DNA from: DASVBE01 sp963770375
GTDB taxonomy: Bacteria; Actinomycetota; Actinomycetes; Streptosporangiales; Streptosporangiaceae
Reading direction: 5' to 3'
Assembly: GCA_963770375.1 (NCBI GenBank)
Contig: CAVYPM010000013.1
Coordinates: 1 to 64,000, forward strand
DNA: 64,000 bases
Shown: positions 53,247-64,000 of the stretch, piece by piece
How positions within the stretch are numbered: the stretch's first letter is position 1
Layout: each line of letters starts with the position of its first letter
Notes under the pieces: model-generated
The model's input: the letters and a program-made list of their open reading frames with translations, nothing else
Database searches by the model: none
Told to the model about the DNA's origin: nothing
Made by a program: the position numbers and the translations under genes

Positions 53247-54637
53247 ATGCTCGTCGCGGGCGTTGACTCGTCTACCCAGTCCACCAAGGTCGTGCTGTGC
53301 GACGCCGGCGACGGCACGGTGGTGGGCCGGGGCAGCGCCCCGCATCCGCCGGGCACCGAGGTCGACCCGGCCGCCTGGTGGGACGCGCTGGGCCAGGCCG
53401 GCGCTGGCCTTCTGGACCAGGCCGCCGCGGTCGGCGTGGCCGGGCAGCAGCACGGCATGGTGGTGCTGGACGAGGCCGGGCAGGTGATCCGGCCCGCGCT
53501 GCTGTGGAACGACCTGCGGTCGGCCGCGGCCGCTGCCGAGCTGATCGGCGAGCTGGGCGGCCGGGACGGCTGGGCCAAGGCGACCGGGAGCGTGCCCACC
53601 GCGTCGTTCACCGTCACCAAGCTGCGCTGGCTGGCCACCGCCGAGCCGGGCGCCGCGGCCCGGGTGCGCACCGTGCTGCTCCCGCACGACTGGCTGACCT
53701 GGCGGCTGGCCGGGGCGGCGCCGGGCGCGGCCACCACCGACCGTGGTGACGCGTCAGGGACCGGGTACTTCTCCCCGGCCAGCGGGGAGTGGCTGCCCGG
53801 GCATCTCTCGGCGGCGCTCGGCCACCCGGCGGAGCTGCCGCGGGTGGCCGGGCCGGGTGAGGCGGTTGGCGAGAGGCCGGGCGGCGCGGTGCTGTCCGCG
53901 GGCACCGGCGACAACATGGCGGCCGCGCTCGGCCTCGGCCTGGCCGACGGCGACGTGGCGATCTCGATCGGGACGTCGGGGACGGCGTTCGCGGTGAGCA
54001 CGGTCCCGGCGGCTGATCCGTCCGGCGCGGTCGCCGGGTTCGCCGACGCGACCGGCCGGTTCCTGCCGCTGGTCTGCACGATCAACGCGGGCCTGGTGCT
54101 GTCCGCCGCGGCCGGGCTGCTCGGCGCCGGCCTGGACGAGCTGTCCGCCCTGGCCCTGCAGGCCGGGCCCGGGCCGGCGGGCTGACGCTGCTGCCCTACC
54201 TCGACGGCGAGCGGACCCCGGACCGGCCCGGCGCCACCGGCGTGCTGCGCGGGCTGACCACAAGCAACGCGACCCGGCCGAACCTGGCCCGGGCCACGGT
54301 CGAGGCGGTGCTGGCCTCGCTGGCCGAGGCCGCCGCGCTGCTTCCCGGGGCCGGGGCGCGGCCCCGCCGGGTGCTGCTGATCGGCGGCGGGGCCCGGTCG
54401 GAGGCGGTCTGCCGGCTGGCGCCGGGGATCTTCGCCGCGCCGGTGACCGTGCCCGAGCCCGAGGAGTACGTGGCCCTGGGCGCGGCCCGGCAGGCCGCCT
54501 GGGCGCTGTCCGGCGCGGCCGGGCCGCCCGCCTGGCCGGCCCGCCCGGCCACCGAGTACACCGGGGAGCCGGAGCCGGCCGTCCGCCAGCGCCACGTGGC
54601 GCTGCGGGACGACACGGCGGGCTGGCCGTCCGGCTGA
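53247..54637 (+). CDS. xylB: xylulokinase (FGGY family), one frame break
   Basis: FGGY signatures are VAGVDSSTQSTKVVLCD, GVAGQQHGMVVLDEAG, ALLWNDLRS and, in the ATPase half, SIGTSGTAFAVST and LLIGGGARSEAVCRLAPG. The enzyme phosphorylates D-xylulose. A stop at 54183 falls in the GC run after QAGPGPAG; one missing base near 54172-54180 restores GGLTLLPYLDGERTPD and the remainder to 54637. The intact xylose isomerase gene follows 54 bases later, so the pair converts xylose to xylulose-5-phosphate. Confidence 0.9.
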
Positions 54638-54690
54638 CCGCGTCACCGCGACCGCGACCGCGACCCGCGACCCGCAGGAAGGAACTGCTT

Positions 54691-55863
54691 GTGAGCACTG
54701 ACCCGTACGTCCCGGCCAGGGAAGACCGCTTCTCGTTCGGCATCTGGACGGTCGGCTGGCAGGGCGTGGACGTGTTCGGCGGCGCGGTCCGCCCGCCGAT
54801 GCCCGCCGAGCGTGCCGTCCGCAAGCTCGCCGAACTGGGCGCCTACGGGGTGAACTTCCACGACAACGACGTGTTCGACTTCGGGGCCAGCGAGGCCGAG
54901 CGGTCGGAGCGGATCGCCGCGTTCCGCGCGGCGCTGGACGAGACCGGCCTGGTCGTCACCACCGCGACCACGAACCTGTTCTCGCACCCGATGTTCCGCG
55001 ACGGCGGGTTCACCGCGAACGACCGTGACGTGCGCCGGTTCGCCCTGGCGAAGGTCATGCGCAACCTCGACCTGGCCGCCGAGCTGGGCGCGAAAGTCTA
55101 TGTGTGCTGGGGCGGCCGGGACGGCGCGGAATCGGGCGGGGCCAAGGACATCCGGGCCGCGCTCGACCGGGCCAAGGAGGCCTATGACATCCTCTGCGGC
55201 TACGTCCTGGACCAGGGCTATGACATCCGGTTCGCGCTGGAGCCCAAGCCGAACGAGCCGCGCGGCGACATCCTGCTGCCCACCGCCGGGCACGCGCTGG
55301 CGTTCATCAACGAGCTCGAGCACCCGGAGCTGGTGGGGCTCAACCCGGAGGTCGGCCACGAGGAGATGGCCAGCCTCAACTACGCGCACGCGATCAGCCA
55401 GGCCCTCTGGCACGGGAAGCTGTACCACATCGACCTGAACGGCCAGCACGGCCCGCGCTACGACCAGGACCTGCGGTTCGGCGCGGGCAACGCACGGGGC
55501 GCGTTCTGGGTGGTGGACGCTCTGGAGGCCGGCGGCTACGACGGCCCGGTGCACTTCGACTACAAGCCGCCGCGGACCGAGGACGACGACGGCGTCTGGG
55601 CGTCGGCGGCCGCGTGCATGCGCAACTACCTGATCCTGCGGGAGAAGGTCCGCGCGTTCCGCCGCGACCCGGAGGTCAAGGCCGCCCTGGCGGCGGCGCG
55701 GGTCGATCAGCTCAGCGAGCCGACCCTGGGCCCGGGGGAGTCGTGGCGGGATCTGCGCGGTGCCGCCGGCGACCCGGCCGCAGCCGAAGCCATGGGCGCG
55801 CGGGGGATGGCCTTCGAGCAGCTGGACCAGCTGGCCCTCGAGCACCTGTACGGCACCCGCTGA
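54691..55863 (+). CDS. xylA: xylose isomerase
   Basis: The 390-residue protein has the whole family pattern: FSFGIWTVGWQGVDVFGG, catalytic histidine in GVNFHDNDVFDFG, metal glutamate in FALEPKPNEPRGD, NPEVGHEEMA, and HIDLNGQHGPRYDQDLRFG. The lysine and aspartates around VHFDYKPPRTEDD complete the site. It interconverts D-xylose and D-xylulose with two divalent metals, in the cytoplasm. GTG at 54691 has AGGAAGGA upstream. The 53 bases before it hold short CGCGAC repeats. Control is probably joint with xylB; no XylR-type repressor lies in the window. Confidence 0.97.
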   Translation: MSTDPYVPAREDRFSFGIWTVGWQGVDVFGGAVRPPMPAERAVRKLAELGAYGVNFHDNDVFDFGASEAERSERIAAFRAALDETGLVVTTATTNLFSHPMFRDGGFTANDRDVRRFALAKVMRNLDLAAELGAKVYVCWGGRDGAESGGAKDIRAALDRAKEAYDILCGYVLDQGYDIRFALEPKPNEPRGDILLPTAGHALAFINELEHPELVGLNPEVGHEEMASLNYAHAISQALWHGKLYHIDLNGQHGPRYDQDLRFGAGNARGAFWVVDALEAGGYDGPVHFDYKPPRTEDDDGVWASAAACMRNYLILREKVRAFRRDPEVKAALAAARVDQLSEPTLGPGESWRDLRGAAGDPAAAEAMGARGMAFEQLDQLALEHLYGTR

Positions 55864-56007
55864 GCCGGCTGGCGGACTGGTCCGGGCTGGGCCGGCCGCC
55901 CGCTGGCCGAGGGCCGCCGGGGACGCTGGAGCGGCTCAGGAAACGCCGCACCCTGGCGGATTCAGGACTTGTTGCGACGGGTTGCGGCACATGCCATCGT
56001 TGGGCCC

Positions 56008-58793
56008 GTGAGTTCGGGCGCGGCATATCCGGAGCGGGCTCGCGCCCCCCGTGCACTGGCGGTCGCCGGGTCGATCCTGCTGGGCGCGGGGGCCGTGTCG
56101 GTTGTTTCCGGCGTCCTCCTGCGGGACTCACTGCCCCGGTGGCGGCTGCTGATCGGGCTGGCCGCGCTGCTCGGCGTGCTCGCCCTCGGCTGCCTGGCCA
56201 TCGCCCTGATGCTGGCTCTGGTGGACCGCTTCGACCGCCGCCGCGCAGGTCCCCGGCCGGCGGCTGGTGGCGTGGCGGACGGTGAGCCGCCGCCCGAGGA
56301 GTGGCTGGACCCGTTGCGGGCCGGCGGCGGCCTGGCCCGCGGCCCGCGCCCGGTCATCGCGGGCCGCGACACACCTAACGGCACCCGGCCGCCCATCTGG
56401 GAACCGGCCGGCCCACCACCTGGCGCTGCCTATCCGGCCCAGCCCTACCCCGGCCCGCCCGGCGGCCCGCACCCCGCCACCGCGAACGGCCTGACCCACC
56501 CCGCCAGCGCACCCCCCGGCCCGGCTGCCCTGGGAACCCCGCCGCACGGTCTGGGCACGCCGGTCGCTCCGCCGCCAGGCCAGCCAGGCGGTTCGGCCCG
56601 CCGGTGGCCACGTACGGCCTCGCTGGAAGCGGGCTGATACCCGGCCTGCCGGACCGCTCCGCGGACGGCACCCCAGGTCCGCCTGGCTCGCCCTACCCAG
56701 GCCCGCCGCCGGCGGCCTGGTCCCGCCGGGTTCGCCCTACCCGGGTGCGCCGGCCGGCCGGGGAACCGCCTACGACCCTGCGGCCACCCCGCCCGGCCTG
56801 CCACTGCCCGGCGTGATGCCGCCCGGGAACCCAGCTGCGGGCCAGGACCCCAGGACCACTCCACCGGACGTCCCGCCGCCCGGCGTGATGCCGCCGTGGG
56901 GCCTGGCCGGGGCCCAGGACCCTACGCCCACCCCGCCGGAACTCCCGCCGCTTACCGTCATGCCGCCCGGCCCGGTCCAGCCGGCCAGCACGCCGCCTGG
57001 CCTGTCGGTGCCGCTCACCCCGCCGCCGGGCCTCGGCACACCGTTCACCACCCCGCCCGGCCTGGCCGTACCGATGACCCCGCCGTCCGGCGGGCCCGGG
57101 CCGGCCAGCCCCTCGGGTATGCGGCCCGGTACCGCGCCGCCCTACGGCCCCGTGCCGGGCTCGCCATCAGGCCCGGGTACGGAGCCGGGCTCGCCGCCCG
57201 GGGTTGCGGCGCCGCAATTCGGGTCCGCGCCCGCTCTGCCTTCGCAGGGTCTGCCAGCCCCGGTCTCCCCGCCGGACGCACCATCCGGGCCCGCTACTGC
57301 CGGGCCAGCCCAGCCCGCTTCCGCTGGCCCCGGGCCGGCGCGCCCTCGGTCAGCCTGCCGCGGGACATGACCACGCCGGGCCTGCCGCCCGGGGTTGCGC
57401 CGCCGCCCGCTACGCCTTCGCCGGGCCAGCCGGCCCCGGTCACGCCGCCGCCTGGCCCGGGCGCACCCGTCACCCCGCCCTCCGGTGCCGCACTGCCGCC
57501 CTACCTGGCCACCCCGGCCCCTTCTGTGCCCCCGGGGCCGGTGACCCGCTCGGGCCAGCGGCCGGCCCCGCTGCCGCCCGCGCAGCCCGCACCGCCGGCC
57601 CCGCCCAGCCCGGCCGCACCGCAGCAGGCTCCTGACGGCCGGCCCGGCCCTGCGCCCACGGGCCCGCTGCCCTCGTGGCCCACCGCCCAGCCGGGACGGA
57701 CGGTCCAGTACAGCTGGCCGCTTCCAGCCGACGACGTCTCCGAGTGGGGCGCCGCCGACTGGCCGCAGACCGCTGCCTCGTCCGGCCCAGCCGTCCCGTC
57801 CAGCCCAGCCAACCCGGCCAGCCCACCGTCTGCCGCGCCGCCGTGGGGCGGCCGGCCTGGCGCGGCGGCCCCAGCCGGGCCGGTCACCCCGCCCGCGACT
57901 TACCCGCCGGCCGCCCCGCCGTCGTGGGGTGGCCAGCCCGCCGCCGCGCTTCCGCCGGAGCCGGCCAGCCCGGCCGCGCCGTATTCGCCGGCGGCCGGCC
58001 CGTCCGGTGCGGTCCCGCACGGCACCGCCCCGCCGCCACCAGCGCCGCCCCCGCCGCCGGCCAGCCTGCCGCCTGACGGTTCTGGGCTGCGCGGTCCTGC
58101 GCTGCCTGGCCCGTGCTGCCTGCCCTGGCTGCCGACCGCCCCGCGGCCACTGGCGCCGCCGAACCCGGTGCCGCAAGGCCCCGGCTCGCGGGACACCGGC
58201 CCCCCGCCGGCCGCGCCGTCGCCCGCCGAGGTGCCCCCGGAGCCGTCCCGGCCGTCCGCCTCACCGACCGGCGAGCCGCCGCCCCTGCCGCGACGTCCCG
58301 TCACGGCGCCCGGTGAGGCCCAGACCGGCGGCCGGCCGCCGGCGCCACCGCTGCCGGTCCGCCCGCGCCCGGCCGGGCGGCCCGGCTGGCCCAGCCCGGC
58401 CTCGCCGGGCGGCACCCCGCCGCCCGCCCAGACCGGGACCGGCGAGCCGATACGCTCCTGGTTCGAGCCGAGCCCCAAGAAGCTCCCGCCCGAGCCGCCC
58501 GAGCCGCCCGAGTTCAGCCCGGCCCCCGTCAGGCCGGCCCGCCACCGGCCACACCGCAACCCCGGCCGCGCTGGCACGCCGGCCGCGCCCCTGGCCCCGG
58601 CCCGGCTCCGCAGCCCGGCCCGCCAGAACCGCCGCAGCCCGGCGCCGCGGCGTCGGTGCCCCCGCGCCGGCCCCCGGCGCCGCCTGCCACGGAAGGCCCG
58701 CAGCCGGGGCCGTCCGCCCCGCCCAGGGACGACGACACCCGGCCGATACCGGTTGTCCGGCCCGACAACGGCCAGGCCGGGCCGCCAGCCTAG
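56008..58793 (+). CDS. proline-rich membrane-anchored protein, several frame breaks
   Basis: The N-terminus has two hydrophobic helices (LAVAGSILLGAGAVSVVSGVLL and LLIGLAALLGVLALGCLAIAL) and a basic stop (DRFDRRRAG). The remaining 800 or so residues are Pro/Gly/Ala-rich, with repeats such as MPPG, TPPGL and VTPPPG and a few hydrophilic islands (YSWPLPADDVSEWGAADWPQ, EPIRSWFEPSPKK). Reading to the natural end PIPVVRPDNGQAGPPA needs the frame to move back by one about four times (near 56590, 56715, 57300 and 58610). I recognise no family. GTG 56008 is the preferred start. A cell-wall-spanning or scaffold role is possible but not shown. Confidence 0.6.
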
Positions 58794-58813
58794 ACCGCAG
58801 GCCTCAACCGAAC

Positions 58814-58839
58814 GTGCCTGCTGACGGTGCCTGCTGACG
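58814..58839. repeat. 13-bp perfect tandem repeat
   Basis: GTGCCTGCTGACG occurs twice without spacer in the gap between the two convergent proline-rich genes. It has no coding role that I can see. Confidence 0.8.
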
Positions 58840-58973
58840 GCCGGGTCTCCTGAGCCCCCGAGGGCTGGCTGAGGGGCATCCTGGCCGGCAGTCCTGCAGC
58901 GAACCCGCAGCCAATCTGCAATGGGCTCGCCGGAGCCGGTCAGCCCGGGCAAAGGCCGGCCCGCGCCCGTCGC

Positions 58974-60648
58974 TCAGCTGCCGGGGCGGCCGGCCCATTC
59001 TGAGCTGAAGCGGGCCGTCAGGCGGTCGGCTTCGGCGCTGCTGACGAGGGCGATCCGGCGGCTGGAGACGTCGCCCATCTCCCACTCGAAAAGGGCCGAC
59101 GTCGGCCGCCAGATCAGGTCCTGGCGCAGCGACTCATCGACCCGGCCCTGCTCGGTCAGCCGGCGCCGGAGCAGCCCGCTGGCCGCGCCGCTGGCCGGGC
59201 GGCTGGCCGGGCCGCGGCCAATCGAGCAGTACGCCAGCGGCGCCGCGGGCAGCGGGTCCCGCGGCTCACCGGGCAGGTCCAGGCAGCCGTCCGGCCGGGG
59301 CAGGTCACGGTACAGATCACGGAGCCGGGCGCGGAACCGCTCCTTCTCCGGCGCCGGGGTCAGCGGCGAGGCGATCTGGTCCCGCAGCGGCTGCGCCTGC
59401 TGCCGCGCCTGCCAGCTCGGCTTGGTGTGGAACAGCAGCTCGAAGTCCAGCCCGCTGGCCGGGTCACGCCACCGGCTGCTGATGCCCTGCCCGGCCTCGC
59501 TGTCCCAGCCGTTGTGCAGCAGCTGCAGCTCATAACCCAGCTCGGCCAGCCGGGACACGGTGGTCAGCACGCCACGGGCGTAGGCCGCGTGGCCGTACCA
59601 GAACGTGTACCTGATCGCGTCGTGCACCTGCCGGGCCAGGTCGTCCGTGCTCGCGGCGGGTTCCTCGGCGATCAGCCGGGCCAGCTTGGCCTGGAACCGC
59701 TCCAGGCTCTTCAGCGCGTGCATCTCGGTGTCCGGCACCAGCTCGCCCTCGGCCAGCCCGTCCTCGATCTCGCGCATGGCCGGCGTCAGCCCGGTGTCGC
59801 CATACGCACCGAACACGCTGCGCCCCTCGGCCAGCCGGCACTGGCCGATCGTGCGGACCGCGGTCCTGACCTGGTCCGGGGTGAGCTCCTCGGGTCGCCA
59901 CGGCGGCGCCGCAGGTGCCGCTGGCCGATCCGGAAGGAGTACGGAAGCGCCTCCCGGCTCGCCCCGCGCGGGCTGGCCGCCCGCCGCGGCGGCCACCGGG
60001 GGACTGGGCCGGAAGCCGGGCGGGGTGACCCCGGCGGGACCGGGCGCGGCGGGTTCCGGGGCCGGCCGGGCCACCCTCGCCCGGCTGGGCCGGCGCGGCG
60101 GTGCCTCCGGCGGCGCGGGCGGCGCAGCGGCGGCGGCCGGAGCGGGCGCGGCGCTGGCGGGCGGCACCGCCGCGGCAGCCTTGTCCCCGGCCGCGCGGTC
60201 CGCGGCCGGGCGGGACGCCGCACCGGCGGGCCCGGCCACGGGAGCCGGGCCGGCGGTGCCGGGGGCGGGGCGGGTGCTGCGGCCGGCGGGCTGGGTTCCG
60301 GGGCCGGGGGAGACGCCGGGGCCGGGCTGGCCGCGGGCGGGCCGGGCGGCGCAGCTGGGCTGGGCACGGGCGGGCTGGGCGCGGGCGGGCTGGGCGCGGG
60401 CGGGCTGGCGGCGGGCTGAGCACGGCCGGCGGACGCGCGGGCGGGGTGGCCGGCGGGCCGGTCAGCGGGAGCTCCAGGTCCCGCAGCCGGACCGGAGCCG
60501 GCCGGGCCGTGCCGTCGTCGTGGTAGGGGGAGGACGGGTGCCCGTGCGGCAGCCAGTCCAGCCGGCGCCGCAAGGCGGTAGCGGACGCGCGGTCGGCGTC
60601 CCTGGCCGCGGGCGAGTCGGGCCCGCGGCCGGCGTCGGGGGCGGTCAC
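58974..60648 (-). CDS. Pro/Ala-rich protein with candidate RelA-fold C-terminal domain, frame breaks
   Basis: The N-terminus has LDWLPHGHPSSPYHDDG and RLRDLELPL, then about 150 Pro/Ala-rich residues in which the frame shifts back by one twice (between about 60430 and 60230). The C-terminal 300 residues are intact. HDAIRYTFWYG at 59605-59625, ELGYELQLLHNGWDSEAGQG and GLDFELLFHTKPSWQARQQ at 59415-59445 resemble the DxxR, YxG and ExQxRT-type motifs of RelA/SpoT-like nucleotide pyrophosphokinases. A final 70-residue module holds WRPTSALFEWEMGD. The RelA link is inference from motif order; the protein could be a polymorphic-toxin-like effector. GTG start at 60648. Confidence 0.6.
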
Positions 60649-60711
60649 GCCCGGCCCGCCCGGAGAACGGGCACGCTCACGGGCACGGGCAGCATGACAG
60701 CCATCATGCGC

Positions 60712-61953
60712 CTACAGCGGCGCCTGCGCCGGGAGAACCTGCCCGTGCACCTCGCCCAGGCCGATCCGGGCGCCGTCCGCGCCGCGGGCGGTGGCGGTGA
60801 TCCGCACCTCGTCGTTGTCGTGCAGCCAGGCGCGGGTACTGCCGTCGGCCAGCGTGACCGGCTCGGTGCCGTTCCAGGTCAGCTCGAGCAGGCAGCCGCG
60901 CTGGTCCCGGTCCTGGCCGCTGACCGTGCCGGACGCGAACAGGTCGCCGGTGCGGGCGCTGGCCCCGTTCACGGTCAGGTGGGCCAGCATCTGCGCCGGG
61001 CTCCAGTGCATGTCCGCGTACCGCGGCCGGGACACGAGGTGCCCGTTGATCCGCACCTCGTAGTCGATGTCCAGGCCCCAGTCGGCGGTCTCCTTCAGGT
61101 ACGGCAGCAGGTCGGTCCCGGCCGACGGCGGCCGCAGCCGGGCGTGCTGCAGCGCGGCCAGCGGCAGCACCCAGGCCGACACCGTGGTGCCGAACGACTT
61201 GCCGAGGAACGGCCCGAGCGGGGCGCTCTCCCAGGCCTGGATATCCCGCGCGGACCAGTCGTTGACCAGGCAGACGCCGAACACGTGCTCGGTGAACCGG
61301 CTGACCGCGATCGGCTCGCACAGCATGCTCGGCACGCCGACCACGAAGCCGAGCTCGGCCTCGAAGTCCAGCCGGGCGGACGGGGCGAACTGCGGGCTGT
61401 CCACCCCGTCGGGCCGGGACTGGCCGTAGGGCCTGCGCACCGGCGTTCCGGAGACGATCACAGTGCCGGCCCGGCCGTGGTAGGCGGTGGGCTGGTGCAT
61501 CCAGGCGGGCGCCAGCGGCTGCGCGGCGCCGGGCCGGAAGATCTGCCCGACGTTGCGGGCGTGGTGCTCGGACGCGTAGAAGTCCACGTAGTCGGCCACC
61601 GCGAAGGGCATGTGCATGCTCGCCGCGGCCACGGGCACCAGCAGGTCCTCGACCGCGACCCGGTAGGTGTCCCCGGTCAGCCAGGTGATCAGGTCGGCCC
61701 GGACCTGCGCCCAGGCGCCGTCACCGGCGGCCAGGAACGGGTTCAGGCTGCCCTCGCTGAACAGGTGCGCCCGGCCGGGCAGCAGACGGGCGGTGGCCGC
61801 CGTCAGGTCCAGCACCTGGTCCCCGATGAGCACGCCGATCCGCAGCTCGGGGTGCCGGTCGGCGGTGCTGAACACCCCGTAGGGCAGGGCGGCCAGCCCG
61901 AACGGATGACCGGACGGGACGCCCAGCCAGTCGGCCGCGGCAAGTTGTGCCAT
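60712..61953 (-). CDS. fahA: fumarylacetoacetase
   Basis: This 413-residue enzyme has the FAH N-terminal SH3-like domain (FGLAALPYGVFSTADRHPELRIGVLIG) and catalytic domain: DYVDFYASEHHARNVG with metal and general-base residues, DFEAELGFVVG and VCLVNDWSARDIQAWE. It splits fumarylacetoacetate into fumarate and acetoacetate, the last step of tyrosine and homogentisate breakdown. The other genes of that pathway (hmgA, hppD) are not in the window. ATG at 61953 is used. It diverges from aconitase; the shared 292-base region holds twin operators. Confidence 0.95.
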   Translation of the reverse strand: MAQLAAADWLGVPSGHPFGLAALPYGVFSTADRHPELRIGVLIGDQVLDLTAATARLLPGRAHLFSEGSLNPFLAAGDGAWAQVRADLITWLTGDTYRVAVEDLLVPVAAASMHMPFAVADYVDFYASEHHARNVGQIFRPGAAQPLAPAWMHQPTAYHGRAGTVIVSGTPVRRPYGQSRPDGVDSPQFAPSARLDFEAELGFVVGVPSMLCEPIAVSRFTEHVFGVCLVNDWSARDIQAWESAPLGPFLGKSFGTTVSAWVLPLAALQHARLRPPSAGTDLLPYLKETADWGLDIDYEVRINGHLVSRPRYADMHWSPAQMLAHLTVNGASARTGDLFASGTVSGQDRDQRGCLLELTWNGTEPVTLADGSTRAWLHDNDEVRITATARGADGARIGLGEVHGQVLPAQAPL

Positions 61954-62047
61954 GCGATGACCTCCGCAACAGAAACCGTGGCCACGCTAGCGCGGCCCTG
62001 GGCAGCCGTTCAATTGGCGGCCAGGCCGCCGGAACGGGTCCGGTGGA

Positions 62048-62065
62048 TAGTTTGACATCGAGATA
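62048..62065. promoter_or_regulatory. putative MarR-type operator A upstream of aconitase
   Basis: TAGTTTGACATCGAGATA is an imperfect dyad around GACATC, in an AT-rich patch about 180 bases before the acnA start. A near-identical copy lies 42 bases downstream. Confidence 0.6.
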
Positions 62066-62089
62066 GTTTCCTGGCAGCCTCGGGGTAGA

Positions 62090-62107
62090 TAGCTTGATAT
62101 CGAGATA
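62090..62107. promoter_or_regulatory. putative MarR-type operator B upstream of aconitase
   Basis: TAGCTTGATATCGAGATA repeats site A with three changes and is closer to a true palindrome around GATATC. The 42-base spacing equals four helical turns. The core CTTGATATC is the kind of sequence bound by actinobacterial MarR proteins such as TamR (from memory). Confidence 0.65.
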
Positions 62108-62245
62108 CTTGCCCGGGGATAGCTGCCGGATGCCGGGGTGCCAGCGCTCGCGGGGGCGGGCTGGTGCAGGATGCAGGGAGCGGGGCAGCCCCATCGGGCG
62201 GGACCGGAGCAGGCAGTGCAGGGACCCTGGCGAGGAGGCCATGAC

Positions 62246-64000
<1,755 letters not shown>

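Noticed and set aside
7142..54637. Programmed ribosomal frameshifting as the cause of the many frame breaks
   Set aside because: No X-XXY-YYZ slippery heptamer with a downstream hairpin or internal Shine-Dalgarno was seen at the break points, and the genes are ordinary metabolic enzymes.
50624..54646. A 1340-codon open frame on the minus strand antisense to the FrnE-like, DMFase-like and xylB genes
   Set aside because: The opposite strand has three confidently identified genes with ribosome sites. The antisense product is low-complexity and lacks a start context.
54640..54675. CGCGAC repeats before xylA as an operator
   Set aside because: The short runs of CGCGACC are simple-sequence GC repeats without dyad symmetry, so I do not call a site.

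Overview
The window is very GC-rich, uses many GTG starts, and carries families typical of sporulating or filamentous actinobacteria: DUF397 with a DUF5753-type helix-turn-helix regulator, DUF1707, DUF4235, DUF3093, DUF3710, F420-type oxidoreductases, SpoIIE-type phosphatases and RsbW-like ATPases. I read it as a chromosomal segment of a high-GC actinomycete (Streptomycetales/Streptosporangiales-like; the genus cannot be set from the sequence alone). No rRNA, tRNA, CRISPR array, insertion sequence or prophage was recognised.

Layout. 1-4.4 kb: a minus-strand run of HAD hydrolase, DUF1275 membrane protein, histidine kinase, LuxR-type regulator and a polytopic membrane protein. 4.6-7.1 kb: a MarR regulator and a 14-helix drug exporter with tandem operators. 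7.1-14.4 kb: a Tat-exported flavo-oxidase, dienelactone hydrolase, DUF6295, a sliding-clamp (DnaN) paralogue with a lysine-rich insertion, a DUF1707 protein, a PCu(A)C lipoprotein and a GT39-like glycosyltransferase. 14.7-21.8 kb: a second two-component system, a DUF4232 lipoprotein, a gamma-glutamyltransferase and a DUF397/DUF5753/RsbW-like cluster. 21.9-26.7 kb: MBL hydrolase overlapping a HhH-GPD repair protein, then a divergent pair of homocitrate-synthase-like and HTH-citrate-synthase genes around a palindrome. 26.8-36.6 kb: conserved housekeeping block with glgC-glgA, DUF4235, DUF3093, AI-2E permease, dut, DUF3710, two TrkA proteins and an rRNA/tRNA m5U methyltransferase. 36.7-51.4 kb: mixed accessory metabolism (LLM oxidoreductase, P450, PPOX protein, aminotransferase, MerB-like protein and LigD polymerase in one run, SpoIIE phosphatase, amidase, ROK kinase, TrpB-like enzyme, FrnE-like thioredoxin). 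51.4-64 kb: a DMFase-beta-like Tat protein, xylulokinase and xylose isomerase, two proline-rich proteins (one ending in a candidate RelA-fold domain), fumarylacetoacetase and the start of aconitase with twin MarR-type operators.

A striking technical property is the number of single-base frame breaks in otherwise well-conserved genes (flavo-oxidase, DnaN, histidine kinase, AI-2E permease, LLM oxidoreductase, amidase, TrpB-like, xylulokinase and both proline-rich genes). Most are probably base-call indels in GC runs, but the kinase break is exactly explained by a 17-bp tandem duplication. Coordinates for these genes span the whole reconstructed reading, and the breaks are described in each entry.

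The most interesting items are the DnaN paralogue with a histone-like insertion before its last strand, the candidate RelA-fold proline-rich protein next to a proline-rich membrane protein, the HTH-citrate synthase with its divergent partner and operator, the aminotransferase/MerB-like/LigD run, and the twin operators in front of aconitase.
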